Source: Chthonomonadaceae bacterium (GTDB lineage Bacteria > Armatimonadota > Chthonomonadetes > Chthonomonadales > Chthonomonadaceae). Taken from it: 6,941 bases of DNA. The stretch is taken from assembly GCA_014377395.1 (NCBI GenBank), contig JACMPS010000204.1, forward strand, positions 1-6,941. Direction: 5' to 3'. Both the position numbers and the translations under genes were made by a program. The notes below the pieces were generated by a model. That model was not told the origin of the DNA. It was given only the letters and a program-made list of their open reading frames with translations, and ran no database searches. The number at the start of each line of letters is the position of its first letter. Within the stretch, counting starts at the first letter, position 1. Of this stretch, positions 5,561-6,941 are shown piece after piece.

Positions 5561-5601
5561 TTTTAAGATTTCGATAGGTGAGTTGAGAAATTTTAAGATT
5601 T
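5561..5601. repeat. Pair of direct repeats ttttaagattt, 30-bp period, upstream of the DUF2089 gene
   Basis: The 11-base sequence ttttaagattt occurs at 5561-5571 and 5591-5601, start to start exactly 30 bp, and each copy is followed within two bases by tcg. The second copy overlaps the last codons and stop of ltaE. Thirty base pairs is close to three helical turns, so both would face the same side of DNA. They lie 23-63 bp before the DUF2089 start, where an operator would be expected. AT-rich chance repetition remains possible. Confidence 0.4.
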
Positions 5602-6615
5602 TTCGTAAATTTCCTGAATAATCTTTACTGTTTCTCTCATTTGGCTCTCATTCACTCCTAAATGAGTGACGAGACGTACCGTTTGTTCTTCGATTGGATT
5701 TGCCAGTACGTTCTGCGCTCTCATTTTCCGGCAGAGAACGTCAGAGGAGGCGTCAATATCGAAATAAACCATATTCGTAGGTGGGCTAATGTTGCGAACC
5801 CTGATGCCGGAGATTTGTGCGAGTCCCTGCGCTAAAAGGCGAGCGTTTGCGTGATCGGTTTCCAATCGCTCAATGTGATTTTCGAGGGCATAAAGCCCTG
5901 CGGCGGCAAGGATTCCGACCTGTCTCATGCCGCCTCCCAACATTTTACGCACTCGCCTTGCCCGATGAATAAACTCATGGGTTCCACACAGTACCGAGCC
6001 AATGGGACAGCCAAGACCCTTTGAGAGACAAAACGTCACGGAGTCGGCGTTCTCCACAAACTCGGCGGCGGAAACTCCACTCGCCGTTACCGCATTGAAC
6101 AGTCGTGCGCCGTCCAGATGCAAACTCGCATCATGCGACTTCGTGATTTGGTAAATCTCTCTCATAACACCAAGAGGAATAATTTCGCCGCCTGCCCTGT
6201 TATGCGTGTTCTCCAGCAAAATCAGCGTTGTGCCGGGATTGTGAAGCGACTCGGCATGGAAGGAATGTCGGATTTCCTCGACATCGGGAACCCCTTTCGC
6301 ACTCCGAAATTGGCGGGTGAGAACGTGGGCAATCGTGGCGGGCAGTCCTAACTCGTAGAGCATCGAATGGGCTTCGGTGTCCATTAGCACCTCGTCGCCG
6401 GGTCGTGTGTGAACTTTCATCGCTATGGCGTTGCTCATGGTTCCCGAAGGCGTGAACAAAGCCGCTTCTTTCCCCAGCAATTTTGCTGACACCTCCTGCA
6501 AACGGTTGACGGTAGGGTCATCGTCGTACACGTCATCGCCTACCTCCGCGTTTGCCATTGCGTTTCGCATGGCAGGGGTGGGTTTTGTGACAGTATCGCT
6601 CCGCAAATCGATCAT
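5593..6615 (-). CDS. ltaE: Low-specificity L-threonine aldolase
   Basis: A 340-residue fold-type I PLP enzyme that cleaves L-threonine and L-allo-threonine to glycine and acetaldehyde, in the cytosol. It begins with the family opening MIDLRSDTVTKPTPAMR. Lys199 in LSKGLG is the expected Schiff-base lysine. Asp168 and Arg171 in HLDGAR match the cofactor-binding aspartate and arginine of the family, and His83 in EAHSM matches the ring-stacking histidine. The GDDVYDDDPTV motif lies at 26-36. Length is normal for the family (about 330-350). The frame extends upstream to a TTG, but AAGG 9 bases before the ATG at 6615 and the conserved N-terminus fix the start there. The DUF2089 gene follows after 54 bases with no terminator visible, so read-through into that operon is possible. 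Confidence 0.95.
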   Translation of the reverse strand: MIDLRSDTVTKPTPAMRNAMANAEVGDDVYDDDPTVNRLQEVSAKLLGKEAALFTPSGTMSNAIAMKVHTRPGDEVLMDTEAHSMLYELGLPATIAHVLTRQFRSAKGVPDVEEIRHSFHAESLHNPGTTLILLENTHNRAGGEIIPLGVMREIYQITKSHDASLHLDGARLFNAVTASGVSAAEFVENADSVTFCLSKGLGCPIGSVLCGTHEFIHRARRVRKMLGGGMRQVGILAAAGLYALENHIERLETDHANARLLAQGLAQISGIRVRNISPPTNMVYFDIDASSDVLCRKMRAQNVLANPIEEQTVRLVTHLGVNESQMRETVKIIQEIYEKS

Positions 6616-6799
6616 TATCTTTTTCCTTTTGAGAGAGTTTTCGTGGGGTTGCTCATTGTTGCTTTTTTCTACGGAAAAGGCAACGTTGGAGGCAAGAAAA
6701 CAGTTTTCCAACAGAGCTAAATCGCAGAGTGAAGATAGAATAATGCATATGAATTTGGTAGCACCACACTAAACGGTGAAATCATTTTGCCTTGAAAAT
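6616..6799 (-). other. ltaE leader region, no gene seen
   Basis: About 184 bases between a hairpin at 6800-6814 and the ltaE start. I see no credible coding frame and no clear paired -35/-10 promoter; TATTCT on the minus strand in the AT-rich stretch near 6738-6755 is the only modest -10-like hexamer. The 13-base palindrome gaaaacagttttc at 6696-6708 sits inside a wider inverted repeat (gttgga 6685-6690, tccaac 6707-6712) and could be an operator or an mRNA hairpin. Confidence 0.4.
6625..6628 (-). promoter_or_regulatory. Ribosome binding site deciding the ltaE start
   Basis: The minus strand reads AAAAGGAAAAAG, with the AAGG core 9 bases before the ATG at 6615-6613. It excludes the 32-residue upstream extension from a TTG at 6711, which also lacks similarity to the enzyme family. 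Confidence 0.75.
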
Positions 6800-6814
6800 G
6801 ACCCAAACGGGGTC
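6800..6814. terminator. Weak terminator-like hairpin, possibly bidirectional
   Basis: gaccc (6800-6804) and gggtc (6810-6814) form a 5-bp stem with a 5-base loop. On the minus strand the stem is followed by ATTTTC, on the plus strand by tccttttaag. Both short T-runs are poor, so termination would be weak. It lies 5 bases beyond a TAA (6822-6820) of a frame entering from the right edge, a position fitting the end of an upstream minus-strand gene. Confidence 0.4.
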
Positions 6815-6819
6815 TCCTT

Positions 6820-6939
6820 TTAAGCCAATTCAGGATCAAACGTCAGGTGGAAATGTTCGAAGCCGCACGGGTCACATCTTTTAAGCAGACAGAGGGATGC
6901 TTTTCGGCATAATCGAACCGTTGTTCGTATCGCCATCGC
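6820..6939 (-). CDS. Possible 3' end of an unidentified upstream gene (partial)
   Basis: A minus-strand frame entering from the window edge runs 39 residues to a TAA at 6820, ending CDPCGFEHFHLTFDPELA, just before the hairpin at 6800-6814. The first part of this frame is Cys/Arg-rich with codons such as ATA and AGA and looks less protein-like. An overlapping frame ending at a TGA at 6844 reads more naturally there (RWRYEQRFDYAEKHPS). The visible part could therefore be the end of a real gene, a frameshifted pseudogene, or non-coding. I do not recognise a family. Confidence 0.25.
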   Translation of the reverse strand, partial: AMAIRTTVRLCRKASLCLLKRCDPCGFEHFHLTFDPELA

Positions 6940-6941
6940 AA

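Noticed and set aside
6616..6711. N-terminal extension of ltaE from a TTG at 6711
   Set aside because: The extension is not like the enzyme family, has no ribosome binding site, and the ATG at 6615 has a well-placed AAGG and the conserved MIDLRSDTV start.

Overview
The window is a compact bacterial stretch in which every gene I can support lies on the minus strand, so it is read from high to low coordinates. Base composition is moderate and most starts have Shine-Dalgarno sites. The gene set (DUF2089 zinc-ribbon/HTH protein, SHOCT-like modules, DUF4097 protein, DUF948 and YtxH proteins, AI-2E transporter) together with noisy palindromic intergenic repeats suggests a free-living, non-proteobacterial lineage, for example an Armatimonadota/Chloroflexota/Acidobacteriota-like chromosome. 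That placement is an inference with low certainty. No phage, plasmid, IS transposase or CRISPR signal is visible.

Layout, in transcription order. 6941-6800: possible 3' end of an unidentified upstream gene, then a weak terminator-like hairpin. 6799-6616: leader without a firm promoter. 6615-5593: ltaE, a PLP-dependent low-specificity L-threonine aldolase. 5538-5128: DUF2089 protein with zinc ribbon, helix-turn-helix and a C-terminal SHOCT-like helical module. 5067-3652: protein with an N-terminal SHOCT-like module, an amphipathic helical linker and a DUF4097 repeat domain carrying twelve SG turns. 3592-3050: small protein with a SHOCT-like module at each end. 3049-2975: a 75-bp palindromic element abutting that gene's stop codon. 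2940-2557: cdd, a small zinc cytidine deaminase. 2556-2336: intergenic region with two repeat-like elements and a TATAAT candidate. 2335-1868: DUF948-like (YtxG-like) membrane protein. 1815-1534: YtxH-like membrane protein. 1520-180: AI-2E-family (PF01594) membrane protein. 149-114: a clear intrinsic terminator closes the run. 113-1: no gene, only an inverted repeat and a tRNA-like fold that I reject.

The most interesting part is the three-gene block 5538-3050. Three consecutive, otherwise unrelated proteins share the same roughly 25-residue helical module, four copies in all, and two copies are still similar at DNA level. One protein looks like a DNA-binding regulator, one is a DUF4097 repeat protein without a visible signal peptide, and one is essentially two modules joined by a linker. 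This looks like a small circuit wired by homotypic module contacts. With the following YtxG/YtxH/AI-2E operon, the theme is probably envelope or general stress, while ltaE and cdd are metabolic neighbours. The functional part of this reading is inference from family context.
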